This document shows positions 11,721-22,017 of a DNA stretch of 64,000 nucleotides, in pieces. Both the position numbers and the translations under genes were made by a program. The notes under the pieces are model-generated. The model was not told the origin of the DNA and made no database searches. It saw only the letters and a list, made by a program, of their open reading frames with translations. Numbering within the stretch: position 1 is the stretch's first letter; every line of letters starts with the position of its first letter. Source of the stretch: Neurospora intermedia (Eukaryota; Ascomycota; Sordariomycetes; Sordariales; Sordariaceae); the NCBI GenBank assembly GCA_037102815.1, contig BTPP01000008.1, positions 1,798,001 to 1,862,000 of the forward strand. Reading direction: 5' to 3'.

Positions 11721-13668
11721 TTCAAACCCAAATATTCAGTGGAGATAAAGGACGGAGCTATCCCTAATCCCCGCTCAACAACCGGAGCTTGCGTCCTTTT
11801 CTAGTGTAGGCGGCAACCCACCATTTCCGTCCATGGTGATGGTCAGACGGGGGACCGCTTTTTGGTATCGAACCGGTGGAGCTGGGAGGTCGCAACAGCG
11901 ATTGCGATGGTGACGACATGCATTTGTCAACCTCCCGTCTCCTCGATCACTTTCGCTTGTACACCCTCAAAAGGCATTGTTAGCCGGAAATAACTGGCAC
12001 CGCCATGATTTTCAGGATACGATCGATACTCATATTTGGTTGCCGGTCTGCCGTGGTGAAAATCCGACACCTTGACGGCCAATGGCTGCGGGGAGCGGGG
12101 TAGCTGGAGGTCAAATTGTTCGATGACGCCGGCGGGGTACTAAGGAGCTAAGGACGCCGAATGCGACCGTCTCGGGCGGTCGCCAAATTGTTTTAGTAAG
12201 CAGCTCCATGACGCAAGAAATTGCTGTGGAAACCCACGTTTTTGGGAGCCGTGGAGAGCCGCGAGCACTTCTTCAACCGGTCCCGTTCCTAAATCCTAAC
12301 AAGATTGTGTGGTGTATTATCGAGACCTTTGGCCGCGTTCTTGGCGGGTGATCAGGGACCAACTGCCGTGGGTCTCATCAATCTTCTGGCAGTTGTCAGG
12401 GACGAGCTTGGTCCGCCTAAAAAGAGTGAGGTGACCCAAGTGCTCTGGTACCCAGAAGCTAGGTATTTGAATTGTCATGAAAATGATGTCCACTGACCCA
12501 AGGAGTCGGGTCTCGTTCCTGTACCCAATATGGATGTATCGATGTCCAGAAGCGACCAATGTTCTCAAAAGAACTGGGTTCGATGGTATACTATGTAGTG
12601 TATGTACATGAGTGACGGGATGGATTTGGAATGGGCGTCCCCGGCAGCACTTCATGGAGATCCCGCTTCCCCAGAACGATGCCAAGCTTGGGGGTTCTGG
12701 CCTGGCCTCCGGAGATAAGTGCTCGGCCCCACAGACATTCCGGGGACCGGGACCCACGGACCTCGTTGCAGATACATACCTATGTATTGCAGTAGCGGGA
12801 TGAAATCCCGTCGACTTCCAGACATTACTACATACCAGCTGATCCATGAATCTTCCATCACAGTTTCGAAGCATTCTTGAACTAAAATTGAAAGGTCTAT
12901 TCAGTTAGCATGTATCGCTTAAGGAAAGTTAAAGTGCCTCGACCAGACGCCGATTCTCATAAAGCCTTGGCTCATCTGCGCGCCAGGATGAGTACACTAC
13001 AAGTACAAGGTCCACCGCAAACCAGACCCTGAAAACGAGAATGAAGTTGAAGAACTCTAGCGCCTAGTTGCCCTGGAGAGATCTTTGATTCAATAGGCTA
13101 CACTAGTGAGTGTATAGGGCTCAATCACGCGGCAGAGTGACGATCCGGCCAGCTTGCCGATTCGCACATCCGGGACCCGGTTCTCCGTGCGTAGGGCAGA
13201 AAGTGTTCCTATCTCCGTTATGGGAGATACCTACCTACTTTCCAGCCCATTCCCGTCGATAACTCCGAGTGTTCAATCCCTACAGGGCTTCATGGATGTT
13301 CTGGCCAAACTGTCCCCCTCGGCCTGTTGCCTAGCGTACCTGCCTGCCAGGCCTGCCCACATCAACACCAACCTTTCATCCCATCTCATCTCTTCCCATC
13401 CCGTCCAGCCGTCTGCCCGCACCAGGCACCTAATGGCTCTATAATTGCTCTCTTCGGTACCTGTAATCACCAACAACCGCTTGGTCGAATGGCGTAATGG
13501 TCTACCGTCCTAACACCTCAAACTCCAAAACATTCCTGTCCGGTTGGGAAACGATGATGTACATTCAAGTAACCGATAGCGCGTTCCACATCGTAAGCCC
13601 CGTCCACAATTAAGGATCTGCAGGTGTGAGCAGCGACAGAAGAAGGTGATTACAAGTGTAAAACCACC

Positions 13669-13729
<61 letters not shown>

Positions 13730-13956
13730 GTTAGGGTGTTTCGATGGTTAACCGGTGTGCGCTGATCGGCTAGGCGGTTGTTGGTATCTTTTTTTTTTTG
13801 TATCTTTTTGTACCTTTATCGGAGGCTGATGGTTGTGAATGGTTGTGTCTCGCAAGGCTGCGCGTTCGACTCCTTATCCTCCCGCACTTCTTTTACCCCT
13901 TTTTCTCAAAAGTTCTCAACGACTGCCTAAGGCCCTAACCGTCTCTTCTGTCTTCT
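11721..13956. other. intergenic region, 2.2 kb, with a 55-nt poly-A run
   Basis: No gene supported. Frames at 12305-12874 overlap on both strands and have no splice support. The left end is the promoter of the aldo-keto reductase. The right part contains the homopolymer at 13672-13726 and a pyrimidine-rich stretch (13870-13980) at the end of the small minus-strand gene. Confidence 0.45.
13672..13726. repeat. poly-A run of about 55 nt
   Basis: An uninterrupted run of A on the + strand begins after CACCTCT and ends at TTGGTTAGGG. It lies between genes and is followed 60 nt later by a T-rich stretch. It may be a simple slippage tract or the tail of a retroposed sequence. I could not find a recognisable retroposon body on its 5' side, nor a flanking duplication. 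Assembled lengths of such runs are unreliable. Confidence 0.85.
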
Positions 13957-14319
13957 TCACACTCTCCCGCCCCTTCTCGCCCTCCTCAACTTCTCATCAT
14001 TAATCCACTGCGGGAAATCAACGACCAGATCTGACAGCCATGCGTTCTCCCCCTCTTTCAAGTCCTTCGGCTTCACATCCTTGATCCGCCCACGGTAGAC
14101 CACACCATATTCTTCGCACAACGCCTTCACCACTCCATCCACCATCTCCTCCGATTCTCTGGAAGGGATGTTACATGTCTACTACTACCACCGTCCCCCT
14201 CATCTTACTTCTTGTTGCAAAAGAATACACTCCGCCAAAAGCAACATACCCCTCCCCTCCCGCACATTGCTCGCCATCCGCACTGCAGGATTGGAGATGG
14301 GACTTTGAGAGTTGCTCAT
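13957..14319 (-). CDS. small hypothetical protein, 110 aa, with a possible 30-nt intron (or a pseudogene)
   Basis: Two adjacent minus-strand segments in the same frame both read like real protein. 14319-14209 gives 37 residues starting M-S-N-S-Q-S-P-I-S and ending L-L-L-A-E-C-I-L-L-Q-Q-E. 14178-13957 gives 73 residues starting T-C-N-I-P-S-R-E-S-E-E and including V-V-K-A-L-C-E-E-Y-G-V-V and W-L-S-D-L-V-V-D-F-P-Q-W-I. They are separated by exactly 30 nt that begin GTAAGA, end TAGTAG and contain four in-frame stop codons. A 30-nt intron would be unusually short for a filamentous fungus, and no branch site is obvious. The choice is therefore between an ultrashort phase-0 intron and a broken gene. 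No family recognised, no signal peptide, basic C-terminus (R-R-A-R-R-G-G-R). Confidence 0.5.
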
Positions 14320-15090
14320 GCTGGTTTCTAGGAATTTCACTTGGGTCTCTCCGCGTTGCTACTCGAAAGCTGCATGCTGCTTTTGGATGAGATAATACCG
14401 AACGGTGTTGTGGGAAGAAATGATATTTTTCCGTGGAGGTAGGCATGACATTTGACCTCTCTTCTCCGGTCGGTCCGACAAGTTACAAGCGCTTGCCAAT
14501 AACGGGTTGATATTTATGGTGGAACGATACTAGCATGCGTCAGGGGGTAGAGTAGAGATCTACCCATCACGTTATATAATTATTATGGGCATGTTTGCTA
14601 GCTACAGTACCTAGGAAGCGAAGACACAAAAGTTCGAAATGGTCCGCTTATAGGTAAAGAAGAGAAAAACGGGACATATCAACTTACCGCTGGGTTACTA
14701 AAAGTTCTTACCCAGGCCGTGTTACATCTGAACCTAGAACATCGTGAGTAGCTTTCAACTCAAGGAGAACGATGGGATACTTAGCTGAGAGGGTTTGTAT
14801 CCGACCGTCAGCCGCCAGATGGGAACGGTCGGATGCGGTTCATCACTGCTCAGCGTTAGTCATTTACTCATGCAAACATAACACCAAATCAAGGGGCATG
14901 AAAAAAAAATCTCTACCAGCGCCGGCCACCAAGGACCGACGCCACGCTTGTACTGAAATAAAAGGGATTTACCATGGAAAAAAACGAAGAGCAAATATGT
15001 ACAGTAACGGGACATATGTACAGGGGTATCGGTAGTAGGCCCATCCACCAGGCCCTCAGGCTCCAAAACGCCAAAACTCCCTGCCATGTG
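14320..15090. other. intergenic region
   Basis: Contains the upstream flank of the small gene at 13957-14319 and the 3' flank of the gene ending at 15091. Short open frames are present on both strands near 14772-15101 without coding character. The sequence becomes AT-rich around 14570-14590. Confidence 0.4.
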
Positions 15091-16281
15091 CTAACCATCA
15101 ATTCTCTTCCGTCCCCTGAGCCTCGCCCTATCCGATGACGGTTTGTGGACGCGACTAGAACTACTTGTTTGTGTCTTCCTCCCCTGACTCCTTCCTTTTT
15201 GCAAGGGGTTCAACATCCTCTGCTTAAGCCTCTTCATGTATCCTGTTTCCTTCCAACGGCGAGCTGCGTCGTCCACCACCTGGGTACGGTGAGTCGGCAG
15301 CTCTGGCTTCCTGGGATCACGTTGCTGCATGCTACTCCGGGTTTCTTGGCCAGAGAGAGGACGCGCAGATGATGGTGAAAGACTCCGGTGTCGTCGACAG
15401 GGCAATGATGGCTTCGTCTGCGCAAAGAAAGTTGCGGCATGATGCTCGGGTTTCGGGGTAGGCGTTTCTGCTTCGGAAGTAATCGAGAGGTCCGCGGGAT
15501 GATCCGAGGGTTCCTTTACTGATGCCACTTCGAGAGTGGCATTCTCCTCCTCTTCCTGCTCAGGAGCAGGTGTGGTAACCTCCGACACGTCATAGAGCGT
15601 AGAGGCGGACGATTCCAAATGGTCGGATTCGTATTCGGAGTAGGAGAGGGTACGGGCTGGGGTAAGGGCGAAGTCCGGTTGAGAGCCATCCGCATGGGAA
15701 TCCACAGACGAGTTCGAGCACATGGTCATGGAGCGCGGAGACGGCGGCAGGTGGTCCTTAACAATGGACTCCTCATCCGCAATTTCGAGCGGCTCCTCTG
15801 TCATCAAAATCGGATCGCAGTAGTACTCATCGTCGAAAAGAGAGGGGCACGAATCGACACTGCTGGAGGTGACGGAGCCAGAATCGGCGGATTTGTGCCA
15901 GGGATGTTGCTCGGGAAGGTATGATGCAAAGTATCGAACAAGCGAATCAAGCGACCTTGTGCGGAAGAGCTGGACAGCGTGCTGCCACTGATCGGTCCCA
16001 ATCAGGGAAGGGTTTCCAATGATCTCGAATGCTGCAGATTCAAGAGACTCGTTCAGTTCGCGAACGCGGAGTTGCTTCCGCTCGGCAAGGAGCTGATGTA
16101 ACTCATCGGCGGTGGTGGCCCTGTGTGCTAGTTCGTAGACGTCATGGTGAAAGGCCTCGGGGTCGAGAATGGCGAGGCTGAAGGTGTTGTACTGATCGTG
16201 GAGCTTGGTTTCGAGGTCCTCTCTCTGTAAGCCAAACTTCCAGTAAGGCCATGTCCATCCTGGTCCGTTCGGATCGTCCAT
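15091..16281 (-). CDS. hypothetical protein, 396 aa, Ser/Glu-rich, single exon
   Basis: The frame is open from 16350, but the first ATG is at 16281 (M-D-D-P-N-G-P-G-W-T-W-P-Y-W), in a CAGATGG context. An aromatic N-terminus is followed by a helical segment with E-L-H-Q-L-L-A-E-R-K-Q-L-R-V-R-E-L-N-E (about 80-110), a plausible short coiled coil. A folded-looking stretch then includes N-P-S-L-I-G-T-D-Q-W-Q-H-A-V-Q-L-F. From about residue 130 onward the protein is low-complexity, rich in Ser, Glu, Pro and Thr, and it ends in a strongly basic tail (K-R-L-K-Q-R-M and R-L-R-G-R-K-R-I-D-G) that may act in nuclear localisation or nucleic-acid binding. There is no signal peptide or membrane segment. 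Length and good codon choice support a real gene. I do not recognise the family. Confidence 0.72.
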   Translation of the reverse strand: MDDPNGPGWTWPYWKFGLQREDLETKLHDQYNTFSLAILDPEAFHHDVYELAHRATTADELHQLLAERKQLRVRELNESLESAAFEIIGNPSLIGTDQWQHAVQLFRTRSLDSLVRYFASYLPEQHPWHKSADSGSVTSSSVDSCPSLFDDEYYCDPILMTEEPLEIADEESIVKDHLPPSPRSMTMCSNSSVDSHADGSQPDFALTPARTLSYSEYESDHLESSASTLYDVSEVTTPAPEQEEEENATLEVASVKEPSDHPADLSITSEAETPTPKPEHHAATFFAQTKPSLPCRRHRSLSPSSARPLSGQETRSSMQQRDPRKPELPTHRTQVVDDAARRWKETGYMKRLKQRMLNPLQKGRSQGRKTQTSSSSRVHKPSSDRARLRGRKRIDG

Positions 16282-18555
16282 CTGGGGAGAAGTGCGGTAT
16301 GAGGAAGGGGGTGGGTTCGGTGTGTCGGTCGAGGTTGAGTAGGGGTCCAAATGCGAACAAGAAGAGAAGATTCAGTGGGTATTGTATTGCTGTAATTAGA
16401 TAGGTCGTAGGTAGTAGGTAGTAGAGCTGCAATGTTTTGCGTCGTTTCGTAGTTGGGTGGGGGACAGAAATGAAGCCAAAGTCGAAAACCGGGTGAGTGG
16501 TGGTTCACCTCAAGGTGATGGGATGTTCAAAATCAAGACTCGTGGGCCTTGCACTGGTGCAGAAAGCCATTTAGTAACCGACAAAATCACACATGGTAAA
16601 GGGATAAGTATCTATTGGTTTTATTTTTGGTGTTTTGGTGGAAAGGTAGGGGGTCGATGCCGACGGGAGTCGCGATCGTTCTCAATTGCAGGTGAGCTTG
16701 AGGTTTGAAGGTGAGGTAACGACGGCGGTGATGGGGAGATGAAGACCTCAAGCGTGGAGGAGGCCGACTGGAGGCAAACGGGGGGATGCGCTGGGTGTTG
16801 GAAAGACCAGCAGAGTGATGCGACGCCACAGACTGTCTCGCCAGACGGCCCCCAACGCCAGATGGTCTGGGTGCTTGGCAGAGATGTTGCCCAATGAGAT
16901 GGCCGCTGAGGTGGGCTCGGCAGAAAAGGGAACGGAAAGCGGGACACGAGGGAGCTGAGCCTGCGGCCGGAGGGTTACACTCAACTAACACCCAGCCAAT
17001 CGAAGCGACAACCACTCACACTGAATGCTACACAACAGTCCTCTTCCGGTCTAGCTTCTAAAAGACTTGCATGAAGCACTTTTTTCGTCATCCCTCACTT
17101 CGCGCGCTGTTGTCTCTGGAATGCCCGATTGCGGTCAAATCATTGCACTTTCGACCTGGCACCCTCTCATTCCTTGCAGGTCATCAGTGTGTGTGCCTAC
17201 CGTCGTCCGTTTTTTCCGTCATCGTGACTTGCGCTGCCCTCCGTCCGATACGGCGATTGAGATTTTCTTTCAGATCATGGATGAATCATCGAGACTTTGT
17301 TGACGGGCAACATCTTTCGGTTGTGAAATCAAGACTTTGACTATGCTAGCTCAAACGAGTCATGACAAAACCATGACAAGGGCGGCCATTAACGGGTGAA
17401 AACAGCATCGATAAATTGCAAACGCCGTCCAGCCGCTCCTGCTTGTAACAGCAACTGCAACAAGGCGACCTTTTCGAAACCCCCCACCCTCTTCCCTTCC
17501 TTCCTCACCCCATCGGTCAGCCCAGCGCCAACAGAAGAAGGCGCACCTAGCCGCAAACCTGAGCCATCCTTCACTTGTGTTGAGGTTCATTCCGTCAGTT
17601 CCAATTCGAGGGGAAATCAGGGAAGGCAGCAAATGTGCTGGTTGGGCTCATTCCAGTCTCTCGACAAACGAGGACTTTGAGTGTGGCAATACCAACCGAA
17701 GGATCGAGGGCGCTGACATCAGAACTGAGTGCAACTTGGAGACCGAGTGAGTGTCAAGATGCGAGTCTGACGACAACCCCCGACTCCCACTCACTTCCAA
17801 AGTGCTCACCACCAGGCTCGTCATCAGTGGGAAACCTCTTCCCTTTTATGGTTCAACTCCGTTTGTATGACGGAAGCCGGATGTCCGAATCGACACTACA
17901 ACATGAGCACATGTGTTGTGACCCGCGTGTGCTTGTTGCTAATGATGATGATGAGAGACTCGACTCGGTGCCAGAATCTTCACCGCGGTGAGTTAGTTGG
18001 AGGAGGAACGTGACACAGGAAAGCGACCCAGGACCCATCGGCGATAAACCAGATGGCATCAACTGACGATAGCAAGTGGTCGCCTTGGCAGCTGACGGCC
18101 CCTCATGTGGTGCTGCCTCGAGAACCCGACGCGCTTTCCAGTTTCAGGTGGACCACGGATGAACCAGTCAGACTCGATTGTCAACGCTGTTCTTGGCCGT
18201 CGGGGGCAGGGAACATGGCGCCAATGAAGCCTCATGAGGCCTAACACCAGCGTGGGATGGCCACAGGCTTTCGTCCCTTACAAATACTATATCCTGCTTC
18301 CCTGGCCATCTTCTTCTCTTGTGTTGGAGGTTTTTCGGCTGATGGCTCTGCATTTTCGCAGTCCTTGAATCATCTGGTCGTCCGTCTCAAAGTCGAGATA
18401 GACGATGTGACAGACGGGGGGCACGGGCTGTGAGGCACTGCACTAACATGGCAGCACCGCCCTCTTCGGGAAGTTGTGCTAGCCAGGCACCAGCCTCAGC
18501 TCACTTTGGTCAGGTCGGGTCATCTCTTCTTCGTTGCGTTTCGATTGATGACTCT

Positions 18556-18586
<31 letters not shown>

Positions 18587-19128
18587 CCTACACTTTCCCC
18601 TCTTCTCTCTCGCCCTGTTCTGAGCTTCTCTGACCCCTGGCGTACACATCTTGTCTGACATTGCAAAGAAAACGGCCCGGAGCTCTTGTTCTTCCATCTT
18701 GTTCGGCGAGGCTGAGACTAAGGTATCCCATCAGGAGGCTTGCTCTTCCACCTGCCCTCGTCTCGTCCGTTCATCTGACAACCTATTGATGGTCATTCTG
18801 CAACAATAGCAATTATGGCTCCTTGAACACGACAATAACTTGTTTTTGTCCTTTGCAGCCCGCTGGATTTGTTGCAGCAGGGCTCTTGCTTGGTTCGCAT
18901 TTAGTCTGACCAACGCGCTTCAGTTCTTCTTTTCAGCGGTAGTCTGCCGAATCACCTTGACTATACTACAGCTGTCATTCGCTCTATCTGCGCTCTTCTT
19001 TACCATTTAACCACAAATCCGATTTCCATAGCCGCCTACCAGTTGGTTTAATAGGCCGCTTGAACCATCGCTCAGCCAGCACAAACATTGCAATACCTTG
19101 TCCCTCAATCCGTGCACCGGCCCGCGGC
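16282..19128. other. intergenic region, 2.8 kb, with a poly-C run
   Basis: No gene supported. Open frames at 16587-17015, 17067-17340, 17396-17680 and 17635-17991 are short, overlap on opposite strands and lack splice partners. A trinucleotide GAT run lies at about 17942-17954. The last few hundred bases before 19129 (CTTCAGTTCTTC, TTTACCATTTAACCACA) look like the leader of the kinase gene. Confidence 0.4.
18558..18583. repeat. poly-C run of about 26 nt
   Basis: An uninterrupted C run on the + strand (G on the minus strand) in the upstream region of the kinase gene. It is about 550 nt before the start codon. On the G strand it can form a four-stranded structure; any regulatory effect is speculation. 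Confidence 0.85.
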
Positions 19129-20937
19129 ATGGTTGACTCCAAGGAAACCTCCGAATTCTCAGAGAAGACGGAGGCCTTCTCCCAGTCCGAGATCCTGGCG
19201 CGGTTTCGAGAAGACCGCCGCGAGAGAGAAGAACTTCAACTTGCCCTTAACAGCACCGTCTCGCTCGATAGCCTAATTATTCCACCGGATGAGGATATTC
19301 GAATTCTTTTCCGGCCGCCCCGGGGGCGACCGGTCAGTCCAGGTAGCTTGGACAATTGCAGGTGGCTAGCTCTACGTGCCGAGGTTGCAGGAAAGGATCA
19401 GGCACAACACAAGGTGCTTGCCGTCACGCAAACATCCCGGGATATCAAGTTCTCTGTCCGAATCCCCGGCATGCTGTGGTGCGAGCTCTATTATGATCCT
19501 GCCAGCGATAAGCTCATCCTTGTCAACCGTTCCAATGCTCCATTCATCCTATCCCGTGCCTCCACTACCGTTCCAGGGGATAACGAGGCATACGAGGTCA
19601 ATCCAGGGTTTAATAAAGACGTCTTTCCAGGCACCTGGCGGATCAGGTTCTACAATTCCGATGTGCTTGATTTCCGTATCCTTGAGAAAAAGCCAACGCT
19701 TTTCCGGATTCCATCTATCGATTCATCAACTTCATGCCAGCTCGTGAGAAAGCGCTCCTATGTGGGTGATGACGAAGATGAAATTTCGAGCAACAAGAAG
19801 CCTCGAGGATCCGAGGACATCGAAATCAAGAAAGAAGACACCGACATCAAGGAAGATGGCGTCATCATGTTCTTGCCAGCAAAGACGAAGCCGCTCGTTC
19901 TTCCAAGCGTGACTGGGGAGAAAAAAGAACTCGTCTCCGCGAACGGCAGAAGAGAGCTTATTGCATCCGACGGAAACCTCCTTCAAATTCAACCTGACGA
20001 GACGGTCCAAGTTACTGGTGGCGAGCTTGACGAGTACAGACTCACAAAGAAGTCGGACATTGCCTCGTCAAGCTTATCGAGCGTTTTTACCGCCGACCAC
20101 TCAAATGTGCCAGATGGAGTTATTGTGGTAAAGGTGCTTAAGACCCGAACTCCCGCCACCGTCAACAACACCGCTATGGAATCCAGGAACGTGATCCATC
20201 AAGCCGATGTCTGGCTTCGGGAGCTTCAGTACCAGGAGAAGCTCCAGCACAAGAGCATCGTACGTCTATACGGTGGCGACGCTCGCTTCCTATCTCTGTA
20301 CATGGAGCACGTTGATGCTCGAGATCTAGGATCCAAGGGATTGTGGCGACGAATGAACGACCGGTTTGCCGGTGACCGATCAGACGCAAAGCGCATCATC
20401 CGGGACATTGCCAGTGCCCTGCAGTACATCCATGGACGCGGTCTAGTCCACAATGACATCAAACCCGCCAACATTCTCTACAGCAGAGAGCGTGGTGCCG
20501 TCCTGTGCGATCTAGGTCTATCGACCCACGCCAGGGATCCTCCTTCAATCGGCGGTACACCATGGTACATCCCACCCGAATTCATTGCCCTAAAACAACG
20601 TGGAGCCCCCAGCGATGTTTGGGCCCTGGGAGTGACCATGCTGTACGTCATGGGGAAGATCGCTTTCCCGGACGCTCGTGGCAACAGAGCGCATCCCCAA
20701 CATCTTCACTGGCTTATTGCCAAAGTTCACCCGAACCCACGCGATCGGAATCCTCAACCGAGCGCGGTCAAACACATGCAGCAATGGCTGGGTGAAGTCA
20801 ACATGGCTCGTGCACAGCTTGATACGCGAGATGATCAAGAGAGGCTAGTGTACGATATGCTATCACCAAATCCAAACCAGAGAATCACGATGAGGGAGAT
20901 CGTGGCTCGAGTCCATGAACAAATCCCAGAGAAATGA
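19129..20937 (+). CDS. divergent serine/threonine protein kinase, 602 aa
   Basis: Single exon. The frame is open from 19060, but the first ATG is 19129 (M-V-D-S-K-E-T-S). Residues 1-45 are charged. Residues about 50-210 form a beta-rich domain (R-I-L-F-R-P-P-R-G-R-P and I-R-F-Y-N-S-D-V-L-D-F-R-I-L) reminiscent of a phosphopeptide-binding or FHA-like fold, though I cannot prove it. A basic K-R-S-Y and N-K-K-P-R-G region (about 225-245) could be a nuclear signal. The kinase domain covers about 310-600: lysine 335 in V-I-V-V-K-V-L, a helix-C glutamate in W-L-R-E-L-Q-Y-Q-E-K-L, catalytic H441-N442-D443 (H-N-D-I-K-P-A-N-I-L), metal-binding D461 in C-D-L-G-L-S, the activation-segment end G-G-T-P-W-Y-I-P-P-E, and D-V-W-A-L-G-V. 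It is a non-RD kinase, has DLG for DFG, and its glycine loop is not recognisable. Catalytic Lys and both Asp are kept, so activity is plausible. Substrates are unknown. Confidence 0.88.
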   Translation: MVDSKETSEFSEKTEAFSQSEILARFREDRREREELQLALNSTVSLDSLIIPPDEDIRILFRPPRGRPVSPGSLDNCRWLALRAEVAGKDQAQHKVLAVTQTSRDIKFSVRIPGMLWCELYYDPASDKLILVNRSNAPFILSRASTTVPGDNEAYEVNPGFNKDVFPGTWRIRFYNSDVLDFRILEKKPTLFRIPSIDSSTSCQLVRKRSYVGDDEDEISSNKKPRGSEDIEIKKEDTDIKEDGVIMFLPAKTKPLVLPSVTGEKKELVSANGRRELIASDGNLLQIQPDETVQVTGGELDEYRLTKKSDIASSSLSSVFTADHSNVPDGVIVVKVLKTRTPATVNNTAMESRNVIHQADVWLRELQYQEKLQHKSIVRLYGGDARFLSLYMEHVDARDLGSKGLWRRMNDRFAGDRSDAKRIIRDIASALQYIHGRGLVHNDIKPANILYSRERGAVLCDLGLSTHARDPPSIGGTPWYIPPEFIALKQRGAPSDVWALGVTMLYVMGKIAFPDARGNRAHPQHLHWLIAKVHPNPRDRNPQPSAVKHMQQWLGEVNMARAQLDTRDDQERLVYDMLSPNPNQRITMREIVARVHEQIPEK

Positions 20938-21179
20938 GAGATATACTACATGATATTTCGCGATATCTACACTGGAAATAAACACCTGTATCCACGCACC
21001 ATTTCGCTTGACAGCAAGGATTTATATCATCCCACACAGTAAGTCCACAACCCTCCTTCTTGGGTCACAAACTCATGGAAGCGCTGCTCACACCCGGTAG
21101 TATCAGAATCTTGTATTTTCAAACTCAAGCTCGCAATTTCCGTCACATCATCAACAGAAACCCGAACCCCGATTCCCGT

Positions 21180-22017
21180 TTATAGCACCATACCAGTCAC
21201 AAAGCTCAAAGTCATACCCACAACAGCTGTGAGAGCGACCTTGTTCAACCCAACGAGCGAAGCACCGCTCTTCTTGCCGTCTGCGCTCTCGCCGCCTTCG
21301 GTGCTGTTGCCGCTCGGCTCCTTGACCTGAACAAATGACACCTTATCATCAGTCTTGCACTCATCCTTCGACAGCGCCGTGGCGTTGGCGCGGAACGTAA
21401 TATCGGCGCACTGTTATCACTCCTGATTAGCATATCTTTTTTTCCTACTCATCATCTTCTTTCCCCTTTTCAACAGCCGAGTAAAAGGAAAAACCCACGT
21501 TATACAAAGCACTGCCACTCGCCGAAACCGTAACAACCTGGATACTTCCCTCCTGGCCATCCGACATGGTCAAGCCCTCGGGAAGCGGCAAGTCAACGCA
21601 GAGCGTACCCGCTCCCGTTACGTTCCAGAACGTGGGGCCGGTCAGGGTGTAGTTGAAGTTGGTCACGTTGGCGCCCAGACCGAGGTTGACGAACAGGTAC
21701 TCCCATGGGTGGTGCAGATCGAGCTTGACGCTGCCGCCTTTGAGAGGCCAGTCGGTGCGGTTACCGGAGGTGGAGGTGGCGGGGGGGACGCCGGCGCCTA
21801 TGGATGGGGAAGGTGTGTTAGTTTTCCAGGTGGAGGTGGGAAGTAGAGGAGGGAACTGAGGGGAGAGGGATGGATTAATCTTACAAGGGTAGCTCCATTG
21901 GGAGTAGTTGGTGCCGGACTCCAGGGTGTTGGCGCGCCAGACGGGGTATTCTAGGTTGAAGTGCGCGGAAGCGAGAGGCGCGATGGCCGCTGTGAGGAGG
22001 AGAGTTGCTGAAACCAT
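21180..22017 (-). CDS. BIM1-like copper acquisition factor (X325 family), GPI-anchored, 220 aa
   Basis: CDS is complement(join(21180..21410, 21499..21797, 21885..22017)). Intron 1 (87 nt, GTAAGA donor, ACTAAC branch, CCATAG acceptor, phase 1) and intron 2 (88 nt, GTGGGT donor, GCTAATC branch, AACAG acceptor, phase 0) are inferred from sequence. Splicing intron 2 gives L-Y-N-C-A-D-I-T-F in place of a short read-through tail. Signal peptide M-V-S-A-T-L-L-L-T-A-A-I-A-P-L-A-S-A is followed directly by H-F-N-L-E-Y-P, so the mature protein starts with histidine, the copper ligand of this LPMO-like family. Family landmarks are W-S-Y-P-C, N-R-T-D-W-P-L, L-H-H-P-W-E-Y-L-F-V-N-L-G-L-G and C-A-D-I-T-F. 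A Ser/Asn/Gly-rich linker leads to a hydrophobic C-terminus (V-A-L-T-A-V-V-G-M-T-L-S-F-V) that fits a GPI-anchor signal. Family members bind Cu(II) at the cell surface, and Bim1 of Cryptococcus assists copper uptake. The gene converges on the kinase gene, 242 nt away. Whether this one binds copper is inference. Confidence 0.85.

Noticed and set aside
13825-13890. tRNA-like segment with GCGTTCGACTCC and GGAGG/CCTCC ends
   Set aside because: The total length is only about 62 nt, no anticodon arm pairs, and the A box is poor. It may be chance.
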